DNA of 64,000 nt from UBA3064 sp023258775 (GCA_044355655.1 JBIKXS010000004.1:62001-126000), one strand, 5' to 3'; counted from the stretch's first letter, positions 51,169 to 60,128 are shown. Numbers and translations are program-made. The notes: generated by a model not told the origin, from the letters alone.

Positions 51169-53583
51169 CTACAGCGCCAATCCGCTTTTCTTGAGTTGCT
51201 GCCAGACGCGATAACTCGTGTGTGGCATTGTCATCTCGGTAACGCCGACGTGGGCAAATGCATCGACCACGGCAGAGGTAAAGGTTGGAATTGAGCCTAC
51301 ATGAGGAGACTCCGCGACGCCTTTGGCACCGATGGGATGGTGCGGGCTGGGGGTGACCGTATGGTCAGTTTCCCAATGTGGGGTTTCAACTGCGGTGGGT
51401 AGGAAATAATCCATCAGGGTATTGCCCAAGAGATTACCCTGAGCGTCGTAAGGCATTTGCTGGCCCATCGCCACGGCGAAGCCCTCAGTTAGACCGCCAT
51501 GAATTTGCCCTTCAATAATCATTGGGTTTATTCGCGTGCCGCAATCATCCAGGGCGTAGAAGCGGCGAATCTTGGTTTCACCGGTTGCCCGATCGATATC
51601 GACCACGCACAGGTAAATTCCAAAGGGGTAGGTAAAGTTGGGCGGATCGTAGTAGTGCACCGCCTCAAGACCAGGCTCAAGACCCGCAGGCAGGTTGTTG
51701 TAGGAGGCCCAGGCGATATCCTTCATCGTCTTATATTTGCCATCCTCTCCCTTAACCTTAAAGCGATCGATTTCCCAATCAAGGTCGGCCTCGCCAACTT
51801 CCAGGAGATGCGCTGCGATCTTCTTCGCTTTCGCGTGAATCTTGCGGGCCGCCAGGGCAATCGCAGCCCCCGCTACCGGTGTCGATCGACTGCCATAGGT
51901 ACCAAGTCCATAAGGCGCCGTTGAGGTGTCGCCCTCTTCGACCTGGATAACTTCCGAGGGGATGCCCAGTTCGGTGGCGATAATCTGCGCGTAGGTTGTC
52001 TGATGGCCCTGACCTTGCGTGATCGTTCCCATGCGGGCAATTGCCGACCCAGTGGGATGAATTCGAATCTCACAGGAGTCAAACATACCCACGCCAAGAA
52101 TGTCACACATCTTGGATGGCCCTGCCCCAACGACTTCGGTGAAGGTCACGAGCCCAATGCCCATGAGCGTGGGGGAATTTGGGTCTGCACGCTTTGCTGC
52201 CTGTTCGGCGCGCAAGGCTTTGTAGTCCACCGCATCGAGCACTTTTTGCAAGGCAGTGTGATAGTCACCCGAGTCATACTCGAAACCGAAGGCGCTGGTG
52301 TAGGGAAATTGCTCTTTGCGGATGAAATTCTTCGCACGAATCTCAGCTTTGTCCAAACCCAGCTTTTGTGCAAGCACGTCGACCATGCGCTCAATCAAAT
52401 AAACGGCTTCAGTCACTCTGAATGAGCAGCGATAAGCAACGCCGCCAGGCGCTTTATTGGTGTAAACGCCTTTCACGCTGCAGTGAGCAGCCGCAATGTC
52501 ATAGGATCCAGAACAGATATGGAATAAGCCCGCGGGAAATTTGGTCGGGTCGGCGCAAGCGTCAAAGGCGCCATGATCTGCAACAACATTCACCCTCAAA
52601 CCAAGAATTTTGCCATCGGGCGTTGCCGCGAGTTCGCCATCCATGTGGTAATCGCGAGCAAAAGCAGTTGAAGAAATATTCTCGACCCTATCCTCAACCC
52701 ATTTGACAGGTTTGCCCAATACGATCGAAGCAACAATGGCGCACACATATCCGGGATAAACACCGACCTTATTGCCAAAGCCGCCACCGATATCGGGGCT
52801 AACGATTCTTACCTTGCTTTCGGGAATACCCGAAAGTAGTGACACAACCGTGCGAACCACATGTGGAGCTTGTGAGGTCATGTAGGTGGTGAGTTCCCCG
52901 CGAACAGGATCAAAACTTGCCACGCAACCACAGGTTTCAAGCGGACAGGGATGTACCCGAGGGTAAAAAATATGTTCGCTAACCTTAACGGGCGCTGCCT
53001 CAAAGGCTGCGTCCGCTGCGTCCTTATCGCCTGCAGTCCAGGTGAAAATATGATTATGATGATCGCGTGGACCGTGAGCACCAGCGGTTTTTCCTGCAAG
53101 GTCCTCTCGTAACACCGGTGCATCGGGCTTAAGCGCCTCGTAAGGATCAATGACCACCGGCAACTCTTCGTATTCGACCTGTACAGCCTCAACGCCGTCT
53201 GCAGCAGCGTAGCGATCTTCAGCGATCACCACAGCCACTTCCTGCATTTGGAAATGGACTTTCTCATCAGCCAGAACAGCGGCCACGTCGCCAGCCAACG
53301 TCGGCATCCAATGAAGTTTCAGCGGTTTTAAATCATCAGCGGTCAGTACCGCAATCACGCCGGGTATCTTCAGTGCTTCAGTTTTGTCAATCTTTTTGAT
53401 GCGAGCATGGGCGTGCGAACTACGCACAATATCCATGTGCAACATACCTGGCATTTTGATGTCGTCGACATAATTACCCTTGCCTTGAATAAAACGAGCA
53501 TCCTCTTTGCGCAGCCGACTATCACCCATGCCTTGCAGGGCTGCGGTGCGCTCAAGCATCGTGGCGTCTACAGGTGCGTTCAT
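51169..53583 (-). CDS. coxL: Aerobic CO dehydrogenase large subunit (form I CoxL)
   Basis: CoxL holds the Mo-Cu active site oxidising CO to CO2. The active-site loop AYRCSFR at residues 383-389 (Cys386) is the form I signature, distinct from the AYRGAGR of form II. The catalytic Glu is in GAKGVAESPHVG (about Glu758), and the cofactor loop QGQGHQTTYAQI is intact. The ATG at 53583 overlaps the coxS stop as ATGA and gives 804 residues, close to the known form I size of about 809; the longer open frame upstream is coxS sequence. It follows coxM and coxS. Confidence 0.96.
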   Translation of the reverse strand: MNAPVDATMLERTAALQGMGDSRLRKEDARFIQGKGNYVDDIKMPGMLHMDIVRSSHAHARIKKIDKTEALKIPGVIAVLTADDLKPLKLHWMPTLAGDVAAVLADEKVHFQMQEVAVVIAEDRYAAADGVEAVQVEYEELPVVIDPYEALKPDAPVLREDLAGKTAGAHGPRDHHNHIFTWTAGDKDAADAAFEAAPVKVSEHIFYPRVHPCPLETCGCVASFDPVRGELTTYMTSQAPHVVRTVVSLLSGIPESKVRIVSPDIGGGFGNKVGVYPGYVCAIVASIVLGKPVKWVEDRVENISSTAFARDYHMDGELAATPDGKILGLRVNVVADHGAFDACADPTKFPAGLFHICSGSYDIAAAHCSVKGVYTNKAPGGVAYRCSFRVTEAVYLIERMVDVLAQKLGLDKAEIRAKNFIRKEQFPYTSAFGFEYDSGDYHTALQKVLDAVDYKALRAEQAAKRADPNSPTLMGIGLVTFTEVVGAGPSKMCDILGVGMFDSCEIRIHPTGSAIARMGTITQGQGHQTTYAQIIATELGIPSEVIQVEEGDTSTAPYGLGTYGSRSTPVAGAAIALAARKIHAKAKKIAAHLLEVGEADLDWEIDRFKVKGEDGKYKTMKDIAWASYNNLPAGLEPGLEAVHYYDPPNFTYPFGIYLCVVDIDRATGETKIRRFYALDDCGTRINPMIIEGQIHGGLTEGFAVAMGQQMPYDAQGNLLGNTLMDYFLPTAVETPHWETDHTVTPSPHHPIGAKGVAESPHVGSIPTFTSAVVDAFAHVGVTEMTMPHTSYRVWQQLKKSGLAL

Positions 53584-54071
53584 GCGGCTTCCTTTTCGGT
53601 TTGTTGCAGTTTGGCCGCGGCGTATTGCACAGCTTTCACGATGTTTTGATAACCCGTACAACGGCATAGGTTGCCGCTCATACCTGCACGGATTTCAGAC
53701 TCGGTCGGATTTGGGTTTTCATGCAAAAACCGGTACGCACGCATTAGCATGCCCGGCGTGCAAAAGCCGCACTGCAGGCCATGTTCTTTATAAAAGCCTT
53801 CCTGCACGGCATGCAATACGCCTGCATTGGCGAGGCCTTCAACGGTCATCACTTCAGAGCCATCGCACTGCACGGCCAGATGGGTGCAGCTTTTCACCGA
53901 TTTGCCATCGACATCGACGGTACACGCACCACAGTGACTTGTTTCGCAACCGATGTGTGCGCCTGTGAGACATAGTTCCTCGCGCAGGAAATGAACCAGC
54001 AGCGTGCGAGGCTCGACAGCCTTTTCCTGCAAGCGGCCATTGACCTTCACACTGATAATTTTCTTTGCCAT
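53580..54071 (-). CDS. coxS: Aerobic CO dehydrogenase iron-sulfur subunit
   Basis: CoxS carries two [2Fe-2S] clusters linking the Mo-Cu site to FAD. The plant-ferredoxin-type motif is GCETSHCGACTVDVDG and the second cluster is held by QCGFCTPGM and LCRCTGYQNIVKAV. The ATG at 54071 follows AGGAA by 8 bases and gives 163 residues, the normal size; a farther upstream start lies inside coxM. It ends in a 4-base overlap with coxL. Confidence 0.96.
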   Translation of the reverse strand: MAKKIISVKVNGRLQEKAVEPRTLLVHFLREELCLTGAHIGCETSHCGACTVDVDGKSVKSCTHLAVQCDGSEVMTVEGLANAGVLHAVQEGFYKEHGLQCGFCTPGMLMRAYRFLHENPNPTESEIRAGMSGNLCRCTGYQNIVKAVQYAAAKLQQTEKEAA

Positions 54072-54100
54072 GAGTAAATTCCTGTTTTGTTGATCGCTAT

Positions 54101-54961
54101 TTAGCAACGCGCCGCAGCGGCACGAATCGCACGTTTGAGCATTTGACCGGCCATCGCGGTCTTGTATTCAATGTCGCCACGCAAATCTTCAGCCGGGTCG
54201 CAAGCGGCCATCGCCGCTTCAGCCGCAGCATTCATACTTGCATCCGTAAGTGCTTGGCCAAGCAGGGCATCTTCGGCCGTGGCAACACGGATCGCAGTCG
54301 GTGCGACATTCGTGAGTGCAATCCGAACATGACTCACGACGCCAGCGTCGAGGCGCAGCACCACGGCAGCCCCCGCTGTTGCCCAGTCACCGGTTTTTCT
54401 TTTAAGTTTCTCGTAGGCCCACCCGGTCCTGGCTGCGAATGCCGGTACACGAATGCTCACCAAAATCTCGTCTTCCGCCAGGGCGGTGGTGTAAATGCCC
54501 AGAAAGAAGTCGTCCGCTTTCACGTCGCGGCGCCCTTCTGGCCCCTGCAAACTGAAGCTCGCATCGAGCGCAAGCGCCAGGGCTGGATGGTCATTGGCTG
54601 GATCTCCGTGAGCAATATCGCCGCCAATGGTGCCTCGATTACGCACCTGTGGATCGGCAATCAACGTAGCTGCCTCCGAAAGTAAGGGAACTTTTGCGCG
54701 TAATACCGGCGATTCAATCAAGTCGTTTTCAACCGTCATTGCGCCAATCACCACATAATCGCCGTGGTCTGCCACCCCTCGCAACTCGTCGATACGATTG
54801 AGGTCGATCAGATGCGCGGGCTGCGCAAAGCGCAGTTTCATCATCGGCAACAAACTGTGCCCACCCGCGAGCAGTTTTGCGTCTGAGCCCAATTGGGTTA
54901 ACAAACCAACTGCATCTTGGACAGTTCGAGGGGCGTGGTAATCAAAGCTCGGTGGGATCAT
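54101..54961 (-). CDS. coxM: Aerobic CO dehydrogenase FAD-binding subunit
   Basis: CoxM binds FAD and passes electrons from CoxS to quinone. The FAD loops are LLAGGHSLLPMMKLRFAQP and TIGGDIAHGDPANDHPA, in a 286-residue protein of the xanthine-dehydrogenase medium-subunit family. It is the first gene of the reverse-strand operon coxM-S-L-G-D-E-F-mocA-oxygenase, about 30 bases before coxS. The start is an ATG without a strong ribosome site. Confidence 0.95.
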   Translation of the reverse strand: MIPPSFDYHAPRTVQDAVGLLTQLGSDAKLLAGGHSLLPMMKLRFAQPAHLIDLNRIDELRGVADHGDYVVIGAMTVENDLIESPVLRAKVPLLSEAATLIADPQVRNRGTIGGDIAHGDPANDHPALALALDASFSLQGPEGRRDVKADDFFLGIYTTALAEDEILVSIRVPAFAARTGWAYEKLKRKTGDWATAGAAVVLRLDAGVVSHVRIALTNVAPTAIRVATAEDALLGQALTDASMNAAAEAAMAACDPAEDLRGDIEYKTAMAGQMLKRAIRAAAARC

Positions 54962-55141
54962 GAGTCTCTCCTAAACAATCCTCGGCGGAGTTTATCCAAG
55001 ACAAACTGTCACCGCAACAACAAAGATTGCCCCTTTTCGTCGAAGGGAAGTACGAAGCGCTGGAAATTGTCTTAGTCATAACGCCAAAAAACCAAAGATT
55101 CGTCAGTCATACAGATGAATATTGCGTGATCTTGAATGACC

Positions 55142-55251
55142 GAGACATCGCATTAAACGCACCGAGACATCGCATCAAATAGATCGAGACATCGCATCAA
55201 ATAGATCGAGACATCGCATCAAATAGATCGAGACAGTGCACTAAACATTTT
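55142..55251. repeat. 22-bp tandem direct-repeat array (five units) upstream of coxM
   Basis: The element GAGACATCGCAT recurs at 55142, 55164, 55186 and 55208, with a variant GAGACAGTGCAC at 55230; all spacings are exactly 22 bases. Units two to four are identical throughout (continuing CAAATAGATC). There are no spacers. The array lies in the 331-base divergent gap between coxM and the small gene at 55293, about 180 bases upstream of coxM. The rest of the gap, 54962-55141, shows no other feature. Confidence 0.88.
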
Positions 55252-55292
55252 CGGGCTAACTTCCGCCGACTTTTGTCGCCGTAAGCCTAAAC

Positions 55293-55493
55293 ATGGATGA
55301 TTTCACCGACGCATTGATGATCGCGCTTCATGCAGGCGCCGACGATCCCGATCGCAGCGCAATGGGCTCGCGGATGAAGGCACTCGTTGGCGAGTTGAGC
55401 AGCAAAGAGTCATCAAAGACAAAAAAGGCAGTAGCCTCCAAAGAGCTCGCAAAGCTTCGTGAAGCCTACCGCCAGCGCCTGTTGCAAACCTAG
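55293..55493 (+). CDS. Small protein of unknown function
   Basis: I do not recognise this 66-residue protein. It has an acidic start (DDFTDALMIALHAGADDPDRSAMG) and a basic helical C-terminus rich in Lys, Ser and Arg (KTKKAVASKELAKLREAYRQRLL). It has no signal peptide or membrane segment. The ATG lacks a clear ribosome site, so it may be spurious, although the composition looks coding. It lies between the repeat array and the next small gene. Confidence 0.45.
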   Translation: MDDFTDALMIALHAGADDPDRSAMGSRMKALVGELSSKESSKTKKAVASKELAKLREAYRQRLLQT

Positions 55494-55539
55494 CGTCATC
55501 TTCGATAAAGCACCAGTAATCGGGACACCGGAGAGTTAG

Positions 55540-55830
55540 ATGGCATCAATTCAAGCACCAGGTCAAACACAAGCCAGCGCGCCAGTTCAACGGGTTCAGG
55601 AACCGCCGAAGCGAGAGCGTGTCGAGGCGAAACGAGAACCTGAGCAACCCAAGGTTGAGCCAGCAGTGAAGGTAGAGGTTTCTGAGGCAGGAAAATCCGC
55701 CGCCGCAGGACGTCCGCCACCGAAAACTGTCGAGCACGAAGTTGCTCAGAAGAAGTCCGAACATGCGCAGGCTGCTCAGGCAACCGGTAAACGTGGCGCT
55801 TCTTCGGGTGGATCGCAGAGCCTAATGTAA
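55540..55830 (+). CDS. Small low-complexity basic protein
   Basis: This 96-residue protein is rich in Ala, Pro, Lys, Glu and Gln with repeated P-x-x-E/K patterns (VQEPPKRERVEAKREPEQ and similar) and no predicted fold or family. A GGAG ribosome site lies 8 bases before the ATG, supporting translation. Such disordered proteins are hard to assign. It is followed by a hairpin and then by the ABC-transporter operon, so it may be a separate transcript. Confidence 0.5.
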   Translation: MASIQAPGQTQASAPVQRVQEPPKRERVEAKREPEQPKVEPAVKVEVSEAGKSAAAGRPPPKTVEHEVAQKKSEHAQAAQATGKRGASSGGSQSLM

Positions 55831-55842
55831 GGGCGTTGCGAG

Positions 55843-55877
55843 GAAGCGCCTGTCGTAACTCGGCTCCCAGGCGCTTT
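55843..55877 (+). terminator. Hairpin, possible terminator
   Basis: Arms GAAGCGCCTG (55843-55852) and CAGGCGCTTT (55868-55877) form a 10-bp stem with one G-U pair and a 15-base loop, starting 12 bases after the stop of the small gene. The T-tract is short (CTTTC), so termination may be partial. Confidence 0.5.
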
Positions 55878-55975
55878 CATTGGTACAAACGGACCCGAAG
55901 CCCCGACGAAGGGACCTCTCGGTTTAGGCCTCCATAAGCTACATTGGATGGCACAAAAACAAAGGAGGAGACCCC

Positions 55976-57181
55976 ATGAAACGAAGAACGTTTGCTGTTG
56001 GATTCGCTGTTTTGACCACCGCACTGGCGGCTGGGCCTGCGTCTAGTCAAAATAAGTACGACGTTGGTGCAAACGATAAAGAAATTAAGATTGGCCACAT
56101 CAACCCATATTCAGGTCCGGCCTCAGCCTACGGAACAATCGGCAAGTCAATTTCGGCCTGGTTTGATAAGGTCAATGCTGAGGGCGGTATAAACGGCCGG
56201 AGAATTAAGTTCATTTCCTTAGATGACGGTTACAGCCCGCCAAAGACCGTTGAGCAAGCCCGCAAACTGGTCGAGCAAGAAGAGGTCCTGACAGTATTCA
56301 ACCCACTCGGTACGCCTCCGAATTCGGCAATTCACAAGTACATGAACCAGCGCAAGGTGCCACAGCTTTTCGTGGCCACTGGCGCAACCAAATGGGGTGA
56401 CCCGAAGAATTTCCCCTGGACCATGGGCTGGCAGCCCAACTATCAGTCCGAAGCAAAAATTTACGCCGAACACATTCTTGAGACAGCGCCTAACGCAAAA
56501 ATCGCTGTGCTTTACCAAAACGACGACTACGGCAAAGACTACCTAAAAGGGTTTGAGGACGGTTTGGGGGCTAAGGCCAAAACAATGATTGTGTCCAAGC
56601 AGTCTTACGAGGTCACTGACCCAACGATCGACAGCCAGATGAACTCATTGAAGGCTTCGGGCGCAGACACGTTTTTCAACATCACTACGCCAAAGTTTGC
56701 TGCGCAGGCCATCAAAAAGGCTGCCGAAATCGGTTGGAAGCCGAACCATTACCTCAATCAGGTTTCCGCCTCAGTAGGCTCAGTGCTGACCCCGGCTGGC
56801 CTTGCGAATTCGGTTGGTGTGATTAGCACGCAGTACTTCAAAGACCCCACCGATCCGCAGTGGCTCACTGATCCTGCGATGAATGAGTGGCGCGAGTTCA
56901 TGAAAAAGTACTATCCCACCGGCGATCTGAATGATGCCTTTAACGTCTATGGACCCTTGGTCGCCCAAACGCTCATCCAGGTTCTCAAGCAGGCGGGCAA
57001 TGATCTGACGCGTGCCAATGTCATGAAGCAAGCAGCAAGTCTGGATATGACGCTACCTTTGTTACTACCTGGCGTGAATGTGAAGACATCGGCAGATGAC
57101 TTCTACCCAATCGAACGCGAACAACTTGTGCGCTTTGACGGTAAAGCATGGGTGCGCTTTGGCAAGATTTACGGTCGTTAA
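55976..57181 (+). CDS. Branched-chain amino acid-type ABC transporter binding protein (first)
   Basis: This 401-residue periplasmic binding protein of the Leu/Ile/Val (LivJ/K) type starts with a signal peptide (MKRRTFAVGFAVLTTALAAGPASS) and the mature segment IKIGHINPYSGPASAYG. AAGGAGG, a full match to the anti-Shine-Dalgarno core, lies 7 bases before the ATG, suggesting strong expression. The true ligand could be an amino acid, amide, urea or aromatic acid. It heads an operon with livG, livF, a second binding protein, livH and livM. Confidence 0.88.
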   Translation: MKRRTFAVGFAVLTTALAAGPASSQNKYDVGANDKEIKIGHINPYSGPASAYGTIGKSISAWFDKVNAEGGINGRRIKFISLDDGYSPPKTVEQARKLVEQEEVLTVFNPLGTPPNSAIHKYMNQRKVPQLFVATGATKWGDPKNFPWTMGWQPNYQSEAKIYAEHILETAPNAKIAVLYQNDDYGKDYLKGFEDGLGAKAKTMIVSKQSYEVTDPTIDSQMNSLKASGADTFFNITTPKFAAQAIKKAAEIGWKPNHYLNQVSASVGSVLTPAGLANSVGVISTQYFKDPTDPQWLTDPAMNEWREFMKKYYPTGDLNDAFNVYGPLVAQTLIQVLKQAGNDLTRANVMKQAASLDMTLPLLLPGVNVKTSADDFYPIEREQLVRFDGKAWVRFGKIYGR

Positions 57182-57274
57182 GTGCAGGCTTTATCAACAT
57201 TAGGGTTTTGTACCCCTGAGCTAGAATCCGCGTCACTAAGGTGACGTTTAAGCGCCTCCTCGACAAACGTTATC

Positions 57275-57298
57275 GACCCGCAACCTGTGTTGCGGGTC
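57275..57298 (+). promoter_or_regulatory. Intercistronic hairpin between binding protein and ATPase genes
   Basis: A 10-bp perfect hairpin GACCCGCAAC-CTGT-GTTGCGGGTC lies in the 185-base gap between the binding-protein stop and livG. It has no U-tract. Such GC-rich hairpins commonly protect the upstream message or reduce read-through, which would keep the binding protein in excess over the membrane components. Confidence 0.6.
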
Positions 57299-57366
57299 GC
57301 TGGCGCTTGCGACCAACACAATTTGCATGACCACAACAACCCTAGCCCGACTGGAACAATCCTAAG

Positions 57367-58140
57367 ATGAGTAAGGATGTCATTCTCGAAACCAAGAACC
57401 TCGTTAAGGAATTCAAGGGTTTTGTAGCGGTTTCGGGGGTCAATCTTAAGGTCCAACGAGGGCATATCCATGCCTTGATTGGTCCCAATGGCGCGGGTAA
57501 AACCACCGTGTTTAATCTGCTTACGAAGTTTTTGATTCCCAGCTCTGGCCACATCTTTTATCAGGGTGAGGACATCACACGCCTGAAGGCCGCGCAGATT
57601 GCACGCAAAGGCGTGATCCGTTCTTTTCAGATTTCAGCAACCTTTCCGCACCTCACGGTGCTTGAGAATGTGCGGATCGGCTTACAGCGTGAATTGGGCA
57701 CTGCCTTTCATTTTTGGCGGTCAGAGTCCTCATTAAAAGGCCTCACACCTCGCGCCATGGAACTTCTTGAAACCGTGGGACTGACTGACTTCGCCCATCA
57801 CATCACGGTTGAGCTTCCCTATGGGCGAAAGCGCGCGCTTGAGATCGCCACAACCTTAGCCATGGATCCCCAACTGATGCTCCTTGATGAGCCAACTCAA
57901 GGCATGGGCCATGAGGACGTCGATCGGGTTACCGAACTCATCAAGACGGTGTCAGCGAATCGTACGGTGTTGATGGTCGAGCACAACATGGGTGTTGTAG
58001 CAAAAATCGCCGACACAATTTCGGTCTTGCAGCGCGGCCAAATTATTGCTGAAGGCCCCTATGAGCTTGTTTCAAAAGACCCCCAGGTTTTAGAAGCATA
58101 CATGGGCAGTAGCGAAGTCGAACTACAAGGTGCGCATTGA
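57367..58140 (+). CDS. livG: ABC transporter ATP-binding protein LivG-type
   Basis: This 257-residue ATPase has Walker A GPNGAGKTT, the Q-loop VIRSFQISATFPHLTVLENV, Walker B LMLLDEPTQGMG and the LivG-type insertion. The ABC signature is LPYGRKRALEIA instead of LSGGQ, as is common in LivG proteins. It pairs with the LivF-type ATPase that follows immediately. The transporter ligand is not known. Confidence 0.92.
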   Translation: MSKDVILETKNLVKEFKGFVAVSGVNLKVQRGHIHALIGPNGAGKTTVFNLLTKFLIPSSGHIFYQGEDITRLKAAQIARKGVIRSFQISATFPHLTVLENVRIGLQRELGTAFHFWRSESSLKGLTPRAMELLETVGLTDFAHHITVELPYGRKRALEIATTLAMDPQLMLLDEPTQGMGHEDVDRVTELIKTVSANRTVLMVEHNMGVVAKIADTISVLQRGQIIAEGPYELVSKDPQVLEAYMGSSEVELQGAH

Positions 58141-58141
58141 T

Positions 58142-58843
58142 ATGAGTGAGATGCTGCGTCTGAGCGACGTACACGCCTTTTATGGGGAGTCGCATATCCT
58201 TCATGGGGTCAATCTACACGTCAAACAAGGCGAGGTCGTCACACTGCTCGGTCGCAATGGTGCTGGCCGCACCACCACGCTTAAGGCGATTCTCGGCTTG
58301 GTTGGCAGGCGCACCGGTTCCATCAAAATCAAGAATCAGGAAGCTGCCCATCTTGCGCCACACCATATCGCGCGCATGGGGATTGGTTTTTGCCCCGAAG
58401 AGCGTGGGATTTTTGCCAGCCTGAGTTGTGAGGAAAACCTATTGCTACCACCCAAGGTCGCTGAAGGTGGCATGAGTCTTGAGGAAATTTACACGCTTTT
58501 TCCGAATTTAAAGGAAAGGCGCATGAGCCCAGGTACAAGGCTTTCTGGTGGTGAGCAGCAAATGCTCTCGGTTGCCCGTATTTTGAGAACGGGGGCAGGT
58601 TTATTGCTGCTTGACGAAATCTCAGAGGGCTTGGCACCAGTCATTGTTCAGGCACTTGGTCGGGCAATTCGCATGCTAAGAGAACGCGGCTTCACCATTG
58701 TGATGGTCGAGCAAAACTTCAGATTTGCAGCCCCTTTGGCCGATCGCTTTTATGTTATTGAGCACGGTGCGGTAGTTGAAGAGTTCTCGGCATCCCAACT
58801 CGATTCAAAGGCTGAGATGTTGAAAGATTACCTAGGGGTTTGA
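58142..58843 (+). CDS. livF: ABC transporter ATP-binding protein LivF-type
   Basis: The product is 233 residues from the ATG at 58142, which has AAGGTG 9 bases upstream; a GTG 12 bases earlier overlaps livG. Signature LSGGEQQMLSVARIL and Walker B LLLLDEISEGLAP are normal. Walker A reads GRNGAGRTTT (residues 37-46), with Arg43 in place of the invariant Lys, so this subunit may hydrolyse ATP weakly or not at all. Confidence 0.9.
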   Translation: MSEMLRLSDVHAFYGESHILHGVNLHVKQGEVVTLLGRNGAGRTTTLKAILGLVGRRTGSIKIKNQEAAHLAPHHIARMGIGFCPEERGIFASLSCEENLLLPPKVAEGGMSLEEIYTLFPNLKERRMSPGTRLSGGEQQMLSVARILRTGAGLLLLDEISEGLAPVIVQALGRAIRMLRERGFTIVMVEQNFRFAAPLADRFYVIEHGAVVEEFSASQLDSKAEMLKDYLGV

Positions 58844-58898
58844 ATTAAAAAGGTATTGATGTTTACGAAAAATTTATGTTCACAAACGGAGAATGGCA

Positions 58899-60128
58899 AT
58901 GAGGAAAATAAGCGGGAACTTCAAGACAAGCCTGTTGGCTGGGGCGATTGCAGCGATGGCTGCCCTGCCGGCGCAAGCCCAGATCTCAGACGGTATGGTC
59001 AAGATCGGCGTTATGAATGACATGTCTGGTCTTTATGCAGACATTACCGGGCCTGGCTCCCTCGTTGCTGCCCGTTTGGCGGTCGAGGACTACATCAAGG
59101 CCTCGGGGAGCAAGCTCAAGGTTGAAGTCGTTGGTGCTGATCACCAAAACAAGCCTGATGTTGGATCGAATATCGCCCGCCAGTGGTTTGACACCGACAA
59201 AGTTGACATGATTGCCGATGTACCGACCTCATCAGTCGGCCTTGCGGTAGCTAAGATCGCTAGCGACAAAGGCAAGCTTATGGTTAATTCGGGATCGGCG
59301 ACCGCTGATCTTTCGGGCAAGGCTTGTAATGCCAATACGATTCATTGGGCCTACGACACTTGGATGCTCGCCAACGGTACTGGCAAGGCCATCGTGAAGA
59401 GTGGCGGTACAACATGGTTTTTCCTGACTGCAGATTACGCGTTTGGCCACGCACTTGAGCGCGACACAGAAGCTGTCGTGACCAAGAACGGTGGCAAGGT
59501 TGTCGGTAAGGTCCGTACGCCATTCCCAACGCAGGACTTTTCCTCCTTTCTCCTGCAAGCGCAGTCTTCAAAAGCTAAGATTATTGGCTTGGCAAACGCA
59601 GGCGGGGACACGACCAACTCGATTAAGCAAGCCGCAGAATTCGGGATTACGAAGGGTGGCCAAAACCTCGCTGGTCTTTTGGTCTTCCTGCCTGACGTTC
59701 ATTCGCTCGGGCTCAATATTGCCCAAGGTCTGATGCTCACTGAAACCTTTTATTGGGATCTCAACGATCAAACCCGGGCTTTCTCGAAGCGATTTGCGGC
59801 AGCCCATGGCGGTAAAATGCCCTCGATGGTTCAGGCTGGCGTCTACTCCAGTGTGATTCATTACCTCAAAGCAGTCGATGCGGCCAAAACCGACGATGGC
59901 ACCAAAGTGGCAGCCAAAATGAAGGAACTGCCCACCGATGACCCGATTTTCGGCAAAGGAAGCGTGCGAGCTGACGGGCGCAAGATTCACCCTGCCTATC
60001 TATTTGAGGTCAAGAAACCTTCGGAGTCCAAGGGCCCCTACGACTACTACAAGCTGGTTGCCACGATTCCAGCCAACGAGGCATTCCGTCCGCTTTCTGA
60101 GAGCGAATGCCCCCTGGTCAAGAAGTAG
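58899..60128 (+). CDS. ABC transporter substrate-binding protein (second)
   Basis: This periplasmic binding protein (409 residues) has a signal peptide (LLAGAIAAMAALPAQA) and the mature start VKIGVMNDMSGLYADITGPG. It belongs to the same LivK-like superfamily as the first binding protein in the operon, but the two are quite divergent. I prefer ATG 58899 because GGAG is 7 bases upstream; ATG 58893 is too close. It is inserted between livF and livH, suggesting an importer with two binding proteins. Confidence 0.88.
   Translation: MRKISGNFKTSLLAGAIAAMAALPAQAQISDGMVKIGVMNDMSGLYADITGPGSLVAARLAVEDYIKASGSKLKVEVVGADHQNKPDVGSNIARQWFDTDKVDMIADVPTSSVGLAVAKIASDKGKLMVNSGSATADLSGKACNANTIHWAYDTWMLANGTGKAIVKSGGTTWFFLTADYAFGHALERDTEAVVTKNGGKVVGKVRTPFPTQDFSSFLLQAQSSKAKIIGLANAGGDTTNSIKQAAEFGITKGGQNLAGLLVFLPDVHSLGLNIAQGLMLTETFYWDLNDQTRAFSKRFAAAHGGKMPSMVQAGVYSSVIHYLKAVDAAKTDDGTKVAAKMKELPTDDPIFGKGSVRADGRKIHPAYLFEVKKPSESKGPYDYYKLVATIPANEAFRPLSESECPLVKK

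Noticed and set aside
42430..55251. CRISPR arrays
   Set aside because: The two arrays have no unique spacers; units abut directly, and no cas gene is present.
55142..55251. Iterons of a replication origin
   Set aside because: The 22-bp size resembles plasmid iterons, but there is no rep or partition gene and the neighbours are chromosomal metabolic genes.
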